Source: Aquimarina algiphila
GTDB lineage: Bacteria > Bacteroidota > Bacteroidia > Flavobacteriales > Flavobacteriaceae
Assembly (NCBI RefSeq): GCF_007489275.1
Contig: NZ_VLNR01000071.1
Location: 1-33,544, forward strand
Direction of reading: 5' to 3'
Length of the DNA: 33,544 nucleotides
A program made the position numbers and the translations under genes. Shown here one piece after another: positions 1 to 7,534 of the stretch; position 1 is the stretch's first letter; every line of letters starts with the position of its first letter. The notes beneath the pieces were generated by a model that worked only from the letters and a program-made list of their open reading frames with translations, was not told the DNA's origin and did no database searches.

Positions 1-39
1 TAATCCTTTTAAAACCTTGAGTATTTTATCGTAATTTGC

Positions 40-1821
40 TTGAAAGTTGTGCATATGAATTATAGTGTCGTAACTACAATTTACTGCCTTTTAGCAGTTT
101 GCGCAACTTTTTCTAAATGCACAACGGGTTCTATTAACTATCTGCCTATAGTGTTATGGAGTATATATGGAACGGGCTTCCTGATTTTTGCAATTAGGTT
201 CATTAAAAATATGTATAGTTTGATAAAAAAGGTAAAGCAGAATGAAAACCTCAAAGAAACTTCCCATATTAATGTATTATTAAACAATACCATTGTTCCG
301 CATACATTTTTGAAATACATTTTTGTTCCTAAAAAGGAATTTCGGGAAAAAGCTATCCCTCAAGAAGTATTATTACATGAAAAAACACATGTACGACAAA
401 AACATACATTAGATATTTTATGCATAGAGATTTTTCAAATGGTTTTTTGGTTCAATCCTATATGGTTTTGGATTAAAAAATCTGTACGATTAAATCACGA
501 ATTTCTTGCAGATCAAAAAGTATTGAAACAACAATGTTCAATACATCGATATATGGATTTACTTGTTAGCTATCCAAATAGTACTAATCACACTATGTTG
601 ACAAGTCCCATTAATTATTCATTAACTAAAAAACGAATTGTTATGATGTCACAAAAATTTTCGAAAACAAGAGCAACAGCTAGAATGCTGTTGCTTTTAC
701 CAATCCTTTTTGGATGTGTACTTTTATTTAATAATAAAATAGTAGCACAACAAAAAACGAGTACTACTACTATTGCTCCAACTCATCCAGATAAAAATAT
801 CAAAATCAAATTAAGTGGAGAAAAGATAAATGTAAATGGTATTAATACCGATATTTCTGGTTTTGCAAAAGTAATTGATGATGTTACTAAGCAATGGAAA
901 GATAATGAACTTACAGAATTTCATTTTGATGTTAAAATGGAAAATACCACAGATACCTTTCTGAAGAAATTAAATACAGCATATAGAAAAACCAGATTAT
1001 ATAAAGCAAATCCTGATGGGCATGATCTGGTTCCACCAAGTCCTCCTTCACCAGAAGCTATAGGAGTTGGAGCAGTTTCTCTACCACCTGCTCCACCATC
1101 AGCTGTAAAACCTCCACCGCCAGCCAAAGCACCAAAAGTATCACAAAGTGTGAAAAACCTAAAACCATTCGAAGTTCCTTTATCTAATGCTGATATAGAA
1201 GCCGATTATAGTGTAGTTGAAAATGAAGCAGAAATAGTAGAAGAAGAATTAGAAAAAGCGAGATATGAAGCCGAAATAGCAAGAGAGGAGTCCGAAATAA
1301 TAGCAGAACAAGAGATTGAAAATGCGATGGAGCATGCCGAAGAAGCAAGAGCTCTTGCAATGAAACATGCAGAAGAAGCAAGAGAAGAAGCAGAGATCTC
1401 AAGAGCAATTGCGATGGAAGCTGCTGGAAATGCTATGCATGAAGCGCATAGAGTTAGAAGAGAAGCTATGGAACAAGCGCATGAAGCTAGAGCGATTGCC
1501 AGAGAAGAAGTGCGAGTGAAAAGGGAACGATCGCATGAGTTAAGAGAACAAGCATTAAGAAGATCAGAAAGATCGAGATTAAAAGCTGAAGAACGAGCTT
1601 TGCATAGATCAAAATTAGCAAGGGAAGAGGTTAAAATGGCAATGAAGCAAGCAGAGAAAGCTAGAGAAATGGCAAGATATAATGCAGAAAAGGTAAGGAA
1701 AGAAGCAGAAAAAGCCCGTAAGCAAGTTAGAAAAGAAGCTAATGCAGCTAGGGAAAAAGCGCGTAAGGCTGTAGAGAAAGATAGAAAGGAGAGAGAAAAA
1801 ATCGACAAAAGAAAAAATTAA
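40..1821 (+). CDS. M56 (BlaR1-like) membrane metallopeptidase with long helical C-terminal tail; 5' end uncertain
   Basis: An M56-family zinc peptidase of the antirepressor/sensor type. Counting from TTG at 40, a membrane segment lies near residues 34-53 and the zinc motif HEKTH at 113-117. The family motif NHEFLAD follows near 152-158 and another membrane helix at 216-232. After these come a short globular part, a proline-rich linker (about 330-375) and about 200 residues of Ala/Glu/Arg/Lys-rich sequence to residue 593 that should form a long helix or coiled coil outside the inner membrane. M56 proteins of this group normally carry one more membrane helix and about 90 residues at the N-terminus. 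Here the frame is closed by TAA at 10-12, so the true start is TTG 40, ATG 55, or the gene is disrupted at the window edge. No blaI partner is visible; it would lie upstream. Family assignment is secure; the substrate is unknown. Confidence 0.85.
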   Translation: MKVVHMNYSVVTTIYCLLAVCATFSKCTTGSINYLPIVLWSIYGTGFLIFAIRFIKNMYSLIKKVKQNENLKETSHINVLLNNTIVPHTFLKYIFVPKKEFREKAIPQEVLLHEKTHVRQKHTLDILCIEIFQMVFWFNPIWFWIKKSVRLNHEFLADQKVLKQQCSIHRYMDLLVSYPNSTNHTMLTSPINYSLTKKRIVMMSQKFSKTRATARMLLLLPILFGCVLLFNNKIVAQQKTSTTTIAPTHPDKNIKIKLSGEKINVNGINTDISGFAKVIDDVTKQWKDNELTEFHFDVKMENTTDTFLKKLNTAYRKTRLYKANPDGHDLVPPSPPSPEAIGVGAVSLPPAPPSAVKPPPPAKAPKVSQSVKNLKPFEVPLSNADIEADYSVVENEAEIVEEELEKARYEAEIAREESEIIAEQEIENAMEHAEEARALAMKHAEEAREEAEISRAIAMEAAGNAMHEAHRVRREAMEQAHEARAIAREEVRVKRERSHELREQALRRSERSRLKAEERALHRSKLAREEVKMAMKQAEKAREMARYNAEKVRKEAEKARKQVRKEANAAREKARKAVEKDRKEREKIDKRKN

Positions 1822-1855
1822 TGTAATATTCATTTCTCAAACAATTTTAATAGCC

Positions 1856-1880
1856 AAAACTCCCGCCTGGGAGTTTTTTT
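1856..1880 (+). terminator. Rho-independent terminator after the M56 gene
   Basis: Stem AAAACTCCC with GGGAGTTTT around loop GCCT, followed by a run of T. It lies 35 bases after the M56 stop codon and separates that gene from the DUF4407 gene. Confidence 0.85.
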
Positions 1881-1939
1881 GTGCAACATTTGGCTATAAA
1901 TCAGCGTTATACCTATTATCAATCAAAAACCCTTAGATC

Positions 1940-3040
1940 ATGTTAAAACGTTTTTTTATTTTATGTTCTGGAGCCGATGCAGATATATTGGCCGATAGTT
2001 CTGGAGGAGAGCAGAACAAATATGCTGGTATAGGAGCAACAGTATTCTTTACTGCAATCATGGCTTTTATTGCTGCTAGTTATGCCTTATATACTGTATT
2101 CGATAACTATTTTTCAGCGGTTTTCTTCGGATTGATTTGGGGGCTCTTGATTTTTAATTTAGATCGTTTTATCGTATCGACTATAAAGAAAAAAGAAAAC
2201 TTTATAGATGAATTGTTACAAGCAACACCAAGAATTATTTTGGCTATAATTATTGCAATAGTTATTTCGAAACCCTTGGAATTAAAGATTTTTGAGAAAG
2301 AAATCGACCGTGTATTACTTGAGCAAAAGAATGATTTTACACTTGCAAATAAAGAACAAATAGCAACGCAGTATACACCCGCTATTGCAGCAATTGAAAC
2401 TGAAATCGGTTCACTAAAGCAAGAGGTGACAACAAAAGAGACAGAGGTTAATACCCTTTATGAAACGTATATCGCAGAAGCAGAAGGTAGAAAAGGGACA
2501 GAAATTATAGGAAAAGGTCCTGTTTATAAAGAAAAACGAGAAAAACACGACGCGGCTCTAGCTGAATTAGCAGCATTAAAAAAAACTAATACAGAGAAAA
2601 TAGCTGGCTTAGAAATTCAAAAATCACAACTAGCAACAGAATATGAGAGTCAGGTAGTCACTTCACAACCTGTAATTGATAATTTTGATGGTTTGATGGC
2701 AAGAGTTACTGCTTTGAATGAGTTACCATGGCTCCCTTCGTTTTTTATCTTTTTACTTTTTCTAGCTATAGAAACCTCTCCTATTTTTGCAAAGTTACTT
2801 TCGCCAAAAGGAGAATATGATTTTAAATTGGAAGATCTAGAAAGTGAAGTAAAAACATGGGTAGCCCAAAAAGAAGATCAAAGAAAAGTATCCTTGGAAA
2901 CAGATCATGCAATTAATGATCGAGTTTATGGTGATCTCACCGAAGAAGAAGAGTTATATGAATATAAAAAGAAAATTGCGAGAGAGATGATGAAAAAACA
3001 ACAAGATGCTTTTTATAAACGTCAAACAGGGATTTTGTAG
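1940..3040 (+). CDS. DUF4407 domain-containing membrane protein
   Basis: A 366-residue protein matching the DUF4407 family, which has no established function. Predicted membrane segments lie near residues 31-54, 60-79 and 96-115. A long charged, coiled-coil-like region follows (about 115-250), then a fourth membrane segment near 260-285 and a charged cytoplasmic-type tail. The sequence LIFNLDRFIVST after the second segment is typical of the family. It starts at ATG 60 bases after the upstream terminator and is transcribed alone. Its TAG stop directly abuts the stop codon of the convergent FAD oxidase gene with no base between. Length is normal for the family. I cannot assign a role beyond an integral membrane protein. 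Confidence 0.85.
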   Translation: MLKRFFILCSGADADILADSSGGEQNKYAGIGATVFFTAIMAFIAASYALYTVFDNYFSAVFFGLIWGLLIFNLDRFIVSTIKKKENFIDELLQATPRIILAIIIAIVISKPLELKIFEKEIDRVLLEQKNDFTLANKEQIATQYTPAIAAIETEIGSLKQEVTTKETEVNTLYETYIAEAEGRKGTEIIGKGPVYKEKREKHDAALAELAALKKTNTEKIAGLEIQKSQLATEYESQVVTSQPVIDNFDGLMARVTALNELPWLPSFFIFLLFLAIETSPIFAKLLSPKGEYDFKLEDLESEVKTWVAQKEDQRKVSLETDHAINDRVYGDLTEEEELYEYKKKIAREMMKKQQDAFYKRQTGIL

Positions 3041-4285
3041 CTAAAACCTACGATCAGGATGATAGGCATCAATATTTAACGATGTCTTTTTGTTCGATAT
3101 AATTTCCGAAACCAATTTTCCAGTTGCTGTTCCCATGGTCCACCCCATCATAGCATGTCCTGTAGCTATAGTTAGATTTTTACAGAGATGGGATTTACCA
3201 ATATATGGCATCCCATCTGGAGAAACGGGTCTTAAGCCACAAGCTGCATCATCTTTTTCTTGTTGTAAAATTTCGATACCCGGATAATAATTATGAGTTG
3301 CCTGGGCAATAGCTTCTACTCTCACTTTGTTAATATTATGATTAATACCCGAAATTTCCATAGTTCCAGCAAATCTTGTAAAGCCTTGCATTGGAGTAAC
3401 AGCTATTTTTGCTTCTGTTAAGATTGCAGGCATGGAAATACCAAAATCTCTTTTCGAATTAATACGATATCCTTTACCGGCTTCTAATAATAGTTTAAGA
3501 CCTAGTTTTTTACTCAAGATATTTGACCATGATCCGGCGGCCAGAACAAATTCATCTGCTTTATAAGAAGTATTTGTAGTATGTACAGCGATTATTTTCT
3601 CATGTTCGATGGTAATATCCTGTACTTTTTCATTTTTATGAATAACAACACCTGCTGAGGTAAGATAGGCTTTCATTTCTTTCATGAATACCTGCGGAGT
3701 AGTATGCCAATCACATTCATATAGTACTGCTCCTTTTGCATTCATTTTTACATTAGGCTCAATATCTTGAAGTTCTTTTAAAGAGAGCTCACGAACGGCT
3801 AAACCTTCTTTTTGGGCAATCTTGGCAACTTTAATTTCTTCTTCCAACATTTTTTCTGTCTGGCAGATCATTAGAAGTCCATCTTGAGCAAGTTGAAATG
3901 TAAATTTTTCTTCTTCTTTTATTTCAGCATAAAGATCTCGACCCAATATAGCTATATCTTTGATAGCCGAAATACCTCGGTTTACATTTTCTAACGAGCA
4001 TGATTTGTTAAAGGCCCAGGTCCAACGTAAAAAATCTGCATTGAGACGGGGTTTTATATATAGAGGACTGGAAGAATTAAGCATCCATTTCAATCCTTTT
4101 TTCATTACGCCGGGAGCTGCAAGGGGAATAATATGACTTGGCGATAGATATCCTGCATTTACATATGAGGCTCCAAAATCCATAGAAGATTGATCTAGTA
4201 TAGTTACTTGATGCCCTTCTTTATTTAGATAATATGCAGAACATAATCCGATAATTCCACCGCCAATGATGATACAATTTTTCAA
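3041..4285 (-). CDS. FAD-dependent D-amino-acid dehydrogenase (DadA-like), probable cis-4-hydroxy-D-proline oxidase
   Basis: A 414-residue DAO-superfamily flavoprotein. It opens with a Rossmann FAD-binding motif (IIGGGIIGLCSAYYL, residues 6-20) and ends with the family's C-terminal FAD/substrate signature (GLRPVSPDGMPYIG, then ATGHAMMGWTMG). DadA-type enzymes oxidise D-amino acids. As the last gene of a cluster with 4-hydroxyproline epimerase, a DapA-family deaminase and a semialdehyde dehydrogenase, it should oxidise cis-4-hydroxy-D-proline to 1-pyrroline-4-hydroxy-2-carboxylate. The epimerase lies upstream, separated by a degenerate four-helix-bundle gene. The family is clear; substrate specificity is inferred from context, and a general D-amino-acid dehydrogenase is the alternative. 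Confidence 0.88.
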   Translation of the reverse strand: MKNCIIIGGGIIGLCSAYYLNKEGHQVTILDQSSMDFGASYVNAGYLSPSHIIPLAAPGVMKKGLKWMLNSSSPLYIKPRLNADFLRWTWAFNKSCSLENVNRGISAIKDIAILGRDLYAEIKEEEKFTFQLAQDGLLMICQTEKMLEEEIKVAKIAQKEGLAVRELSLKELQDIEPNVKMNAKGAVLYECDWHTTPQVFMKEMKAYLTSAGVVIHKNEKVQDITIEHEKIIAVHTTNTSYKADEFVLAAGSWSNILSKKLGLKLLLEAGKGYRINSKRDFGISMPAILTEAKIAVTPMQGFTRFAGTMEISGINHNINKVRVEAIAQATHNYYPGIEILQQEKDDAACGLRPVSPDGMPYIGKSHLCKNLTIATGHAMMGWTMGTATGKLVSEIISNKKTSLNIDAYHPDRRF

Positions 4286-4333
4286 TGTTTTAATGTTTTA
4301 ATGAAACAATGAATACGTGTTAAATGGTAATTT

Positions 4334-4696
4334 TTAATCAAATGTTTTATTTTTTCTAGCTTTGGAAACTACTTTTAAAATTTCTTTAGTTTCACTTATT
4401 AATGGATTAATTATTTTTTCTGATCCTAGTCCAGCATCTTTTAAAACTTCCAACCAAAATAAGGTCTCATCAGCTTCTTCAACTGTTATAGAAATTTTAG
4501 AAAAAATTCTTTTTTAGATCTAGAAACACAAGATGCTCTATAATTTGCAGCTGTAGATGTGGAACTTTTAATAATTTGATAACCAATTATTTTAGTGGCT
4601 TCGGTTTTTTTTGAGTGTATTGTACATTAGAATAATATCAACAGACAATTTTTTAGTTCGTTTTCTAAACTTTTCAATGAATTCTGATTTCTCCAT
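4334..4696 (-). pseudogene. Four-helix-bundle protein gene (S23/IVS family), frameshifted copy
   Basis: This stretch aligns along its whole length with the intact four-helix-bundle gene at 9185-9547 and has the same total length, 363 bases. Translation from ATG at 4696 gives a start of MEKSEFIEKF and then LMYNTLKK, as in the intact copy. An A8 run, where the intact gene has A7, then shifts the frame and brings a stop within five codons. A one-base loss in the later TTTTTT run (TTTTAT in the intact gene) restores the original frame, and the C-terminus through the final Phe-Asp is intact. It sits between the epimerase and oxidase genes in the same orientation. Both changes are at homopolymers, so sequencing error is a possible alternative. 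Confidence 0.85.
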
Positions 4697-4757
4697 ATAT
4701 AATTATTCAGTTTTATTAAATCATTTTCTCATTAATAGCATTAAGTCATTTTATTAT

Positions 4758-5768
4758 TTAAATAACCTGAAATCCATATGCATAAGGGTCATCTTCATCA
4801 TCAATAGAAATAATATTGTCACCATATATTTTTGCCCAACCCTGAATACTGGGAACAATAGCTTTTTTATTGTCTAGTGTTGTTTCTTCCTCTATACGTC
4901 CTGTAAATGTGCTTCCGATAAAACTTTCGTGAATGAATTCATCTCCTTTTTTCAACTTTCCTTTGGCATATAATTGTGCCATTCGAGCAGAGGTTCCTGT
5001 TCCACATGGAGATCGATCTATAGCCTTATCACCATAAAAGACGGCGTTTCTGCCAGACGAATCAGAATGAATAGGTTCTCCCGTCCAAAGAATATGACTA
5101 ACATCTCTTATGGTTTCATTTTCTGGATGCATGAACTTATCTGGATATTTATTATTAATACGCTCTCGTATTATCTGGGAGTATTGAATCAATTTTCCTG
5201 CAGTATAATTTTGTAATCCGTTAAAATTCTTTTGAGGATCAATAATTGCATAATAATTACCACCATAAGCTACATCAAAAGTTATCTCGCCTAGTTCTGG
5301 ACAATCAATGCTTAAATCTTCTGCAGCGAGATAAGATTTTACATTTTTTAGTTTTACCCAATCTACTTTTTTCCCTGTTTGTCGGTATTCGATTTCTACC
5401 AAACCTGCAGGGGCTTCCATTCTAATTTTGCCTGGTGTTTTTGGTTGTATCAAACCTCTTTCGATTGCAATTGTGATTGTTCCTATGGTGCCATGACCGC
5501 ACATGGGAAGGCAACCAGAGGTTTCGATAAATAGAATAGCAAAATCATTCTGTAGATCATGTGGATCAAACAAAAAACTACCACTCATCATATCATGCCC
5601 TCTTGGTTCGAACATTAATCCAGTTCTAATCCAATCATATTCTCTTAGAAAATGTTGACGTTTTTCGCTCATTGTATTTCCTATAAGATTAGGATGCCCT
5701 GTAGTTACTACTCTTACTGGATTTCCACAAGTATGTGCATCAATACATTTAAAAGAAGTACTAGCCAT
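4758..5768 (-). CDS. 4-hydroxyproline 2-epimerase (proline racemase family)
   Basis: A proline-racemase-fold enzyme that inverts C2 of trans-4-hydroxy-L-proline to give cis-4-hydroxy-D-proline. From ATG 5768 it has 336 residues. Both catalytic cysteines are present: Cys90 in MCGHGTIG and Cys255 in DRSPCGTGTSA. Retention of both argues for a racemase/epimerase rather than trans-3-hydroxyproline dehydratase, where one is replaced by Ser or Thr. The open frame extends 8 codons upstream to a TTG (5792), but ATG 5768 is preferred because ATGGCTAG overlaps the stop codon of the upstream DUF885 gene by 8 bases, suggesting translational coupling. Context with the oxidase, deaminase and aldehyde dehydrogenase supports hydroxyproline over proline as substrate. 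Confidence 0.92.
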   Translation of the reverse strand: MASTSFKCIDAHTCGNPVRVVTTGHPNLIGNTMSEKRQHFLREYDWIRTGLMFEPRGHDMMSGSFLFDPHDLQNDFAILFIETSGCLPMCGHGTIGTITIAIERGLIQPKTPGKIRMEAPAGLVEIEYRQTGKKVDWVKLKNVKSYLAAEDLSIDCPELGEITFDVAYGGNYYAIIDPQKNFNGLQNYTAGKLIQYSQIIRERINNKYPDKFMHPENETIRDVSHILWTGEPIHSDSSGRNAVFYGDKAIDRSPCGTGTSARMAQLYAKGKLKKGDEFIHESFIGSTFTGRIEEETTLDNKKAIVPSIQGWAKIYGDNIISIDDEDDPYAYGFQVI

Positions 5769-7503
5769 TTTTTGTTCTTTGGATATAAGCAATAATTCTA
5801 TTTTCTAAAATTGAAAGCGTAACCGTTCCTTGTTCTAGAATAACTTCATGAAATTCTCGTATGTCGAATTCACTACCTAATTCAGTTTCAGCTTTTTTTC
5901 TAAGTTCTCTTATTTTTAATTCTCCGATTTTATAAGATAAAGCTTGTCCGGGCCAAGAGATGTATCGATCTGTTTCTGTATGTATTTCGTGTAACGATAA
6001 TGCAGTATTTGAAGCCATATAGTCTACTACTTGTTCGCGTGTCCAACCTTTTGCGTGAATTCCTGTATCGACTACTAATCGGCAAGCTCTCCACATCTCA
6101 TAGGTTAATTTACCAAAATGCTCATAAGGAGTGGTGTACATGCCCATTTCTTCTGCCAGAAATTCTGAATATAATCCCCAGCCTTCTCCATATGCAGATA
6201 AGTAGAGATCTTTTCTGAATTTTGGGATGCTATCTCCCAGTTCGTTATTTAGACTTCCTTGTAGATGATGCCCTGGAACTGCTTCATGAACAGTAAGAGA
6301 TGGTAGTGTGTATAGTGTTCTGCTTGGTAAATCGTAGGTGTTTACCCAATAATATCCAGGTTCTGAGCTATCTGCTTTTGTTCCTACATACCTTCCCGTT
6401 GTATATTTAGGTGCAATTGCATCGGGTACAGGAGCCACGCCATATGGTTTTCTGGGTAATGTTTTAAAAAACCTGGGTAATTGCTCATCTACTCGCTTTG
6501 CCATATCTCTGGCAATCATTAATAATTGTTCTGGAGTCTTAGCATAAAATTGCTCATCGGTACGAAGGAATTTTAAAAAGTCAGCAAAACTACCCTGAAA
6601 TTCAAGGTCTTTTATAATTTGCTCCATTTGAGTTTTTATACGAGATACTTCTTTTAATCCAATATTATGAATATCATCTGCAGTATACTTGGTACTGGTG
6701 GTATAAAAGTTTATTTTATTTTGATAATATTCTTTTCCGTTTGGAGTTTGGGATACGCCAATTGTAGTTCTTGTATTGGGAAGATATTCGGTTTCGAAGA
6801 AGGCTTTAATTCTTTTAAATTGAGGGACAACATTATTTTTTATAGCCTCTTTTGCAGAAGTGATTACAGAATCTTTTTGAGTTTGTGATAATGTTTCTGG
6901 CAAGTTTTTAAATGGAGAGTAGAAGAAACTATCTTCAATATTATCAATAATATGGTTATTGTAAGTGGATTCATATCCTTCGAATATAATTCTTGGTTGC
7001 GAAACTCCTTTTTTGAGACCTTCTCTTAAATTTACAAAATGTTGATCTACAAATACAGGGATCGCATTAAGTTTACTTAGATATTCTTTTACCTGTTCAT
7101 AGGTGGTTAATGGTTTAACCATATAGTTAAGATTACTATGAAAACCAGAATCTGATAGTAATGGATTTAAGTAATTTTCGAATTCATAATGATCTACTTT
7201 ATTCTGTAAAACAAATTTTAAAAGATCAAAAGATATTCTATCAGTCTCTTTAAGTTGGTTTCTATCAACGGTAGAGAGTTCTAGTAGTTTTTTTTGTGCA
7301 AAATCTGCTTCGGTTTTGAAATATTCTTTGGTGAAGATGCCTAAAGGATATTCTTCTCTATCATAACTTTCTCTTTCGTCAATTTCAGTGATAATAGCAT
7401 GAAGTTGATCTGATGGGTTTTTTTTGTCTTTCACCTCATTTTTTTCGGCGCACCCAAAATTTAAAAGTAAAATTGTAATGATGATAATTTTGGAAATTTT
7501 CAT
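5761..7503 (-). CDS. DUF885 family metallopeptidase-like lipoprotein
   Basis: A 580-residue DUF885 protein with a lipoprotein signal: hydrophobic residues 5-15 and lipobox LNFGC with Cys18, so it should be anchored in the envelope. The family's metal-binding signature HEAVPGHHLQ spans residues 406-415, followed by a conserved AYGEGWGLYSEFLAEEMG (437-454) that probably supplies another ligand. Family members characterised so far act as peptidases. It lies between the semialdehyde dehydrogenase gene (31 bases apart) and the epimerase gene, which it overlaps by 8 bases. This position suggests it releases hydroxyproline, or an X-Hyp/Hyp-X dipeptide product, from collagen-type peptides. That role is inferred; the family and lipoprotein nature are seen directly. 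Confidence 0.88.
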   Translation of the reverse strand: MKISKIIIITILLLNFGCAEKNEVKDKKNPSDQLHAIITEIDERESYDREEYPLGIFTKEYFKTEADFAQKKLLELSTVDRNQLKETDRISFDLLKFVLQNKVDHYEFENYLNPLLSDSGFHSNLNYMVKPLTTYEQVKEYLSKLNAIPVFVDQHFVNLREGLKKGVSQPRIIFEGYESTYNNHIIDNIEDSFFYSPFKNLPETLSQTQKDSVITSAKEAIKNNVVPQFKRIKAFFETEYLPNTRTTIGVSQTPNGKEYYQNKINFYTTSTKYTADDIHNIGLKEVSRIKTQMEQIIKDLEFQGSFADFLKFLRTDEQFYAKTPEQLLMIARDMAKRVDEQLPRFFKTLPRKPYGVAPVPDAIAPKYTTGRYVGTKADSSEPGYYWVNTYDLPSRTLYTLPSLTVHEAVPGHHLQGSLNNELGDSIPKFRKDLYLSAYGEGWGLYSEFLAEEMGMYTTPYEHFGKLTYEMWRACRLVVDTGIHAKGWTREQVVDYMASNTALSLHEIHTETDRYISWPGQALSYKIGELKIRELRKKAETELGSEFDIREFHEVILEQGTVTLSILENRIIAYIQRTKNG

Positions 7504-7534
7504 TTGATATTGATGTTAAATGTAGATTTTAAAA

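Noticed and set aside
1184..1833. Long Leu/Ser/Ala-rich open frames on the minus strand
   Set aside because: They are the mirror image of the Glu/Ala/Arg-rich helical tail of the M56 gene, whose low-complexity codons leave the reverse strand open. No start context or family resemblance.
4600..4612. Programmed frameshifting at the A8 run of the four-helix-bundle copy
   Set aside because: A second, opposite one-base change further on would not be needed in a programmed site, and the intact paralogue has A7. Decay or sequencing error is simpler.
4611..4877. Plus-strand open frame of 88 codons
   Set aside because: It overlaps the degenerate four-helix-bundle gene and the end of the epimerase gene on the other strand, and is of low-complexity A+T composition.
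4758..5768. Trans-3-hydroxyproline dehydratase instead of 4-hydroxyproline epimerase
   Set aside because: Both catalytic cysteines are present and the neighbours are 4-hydroxyproline pathway genes.
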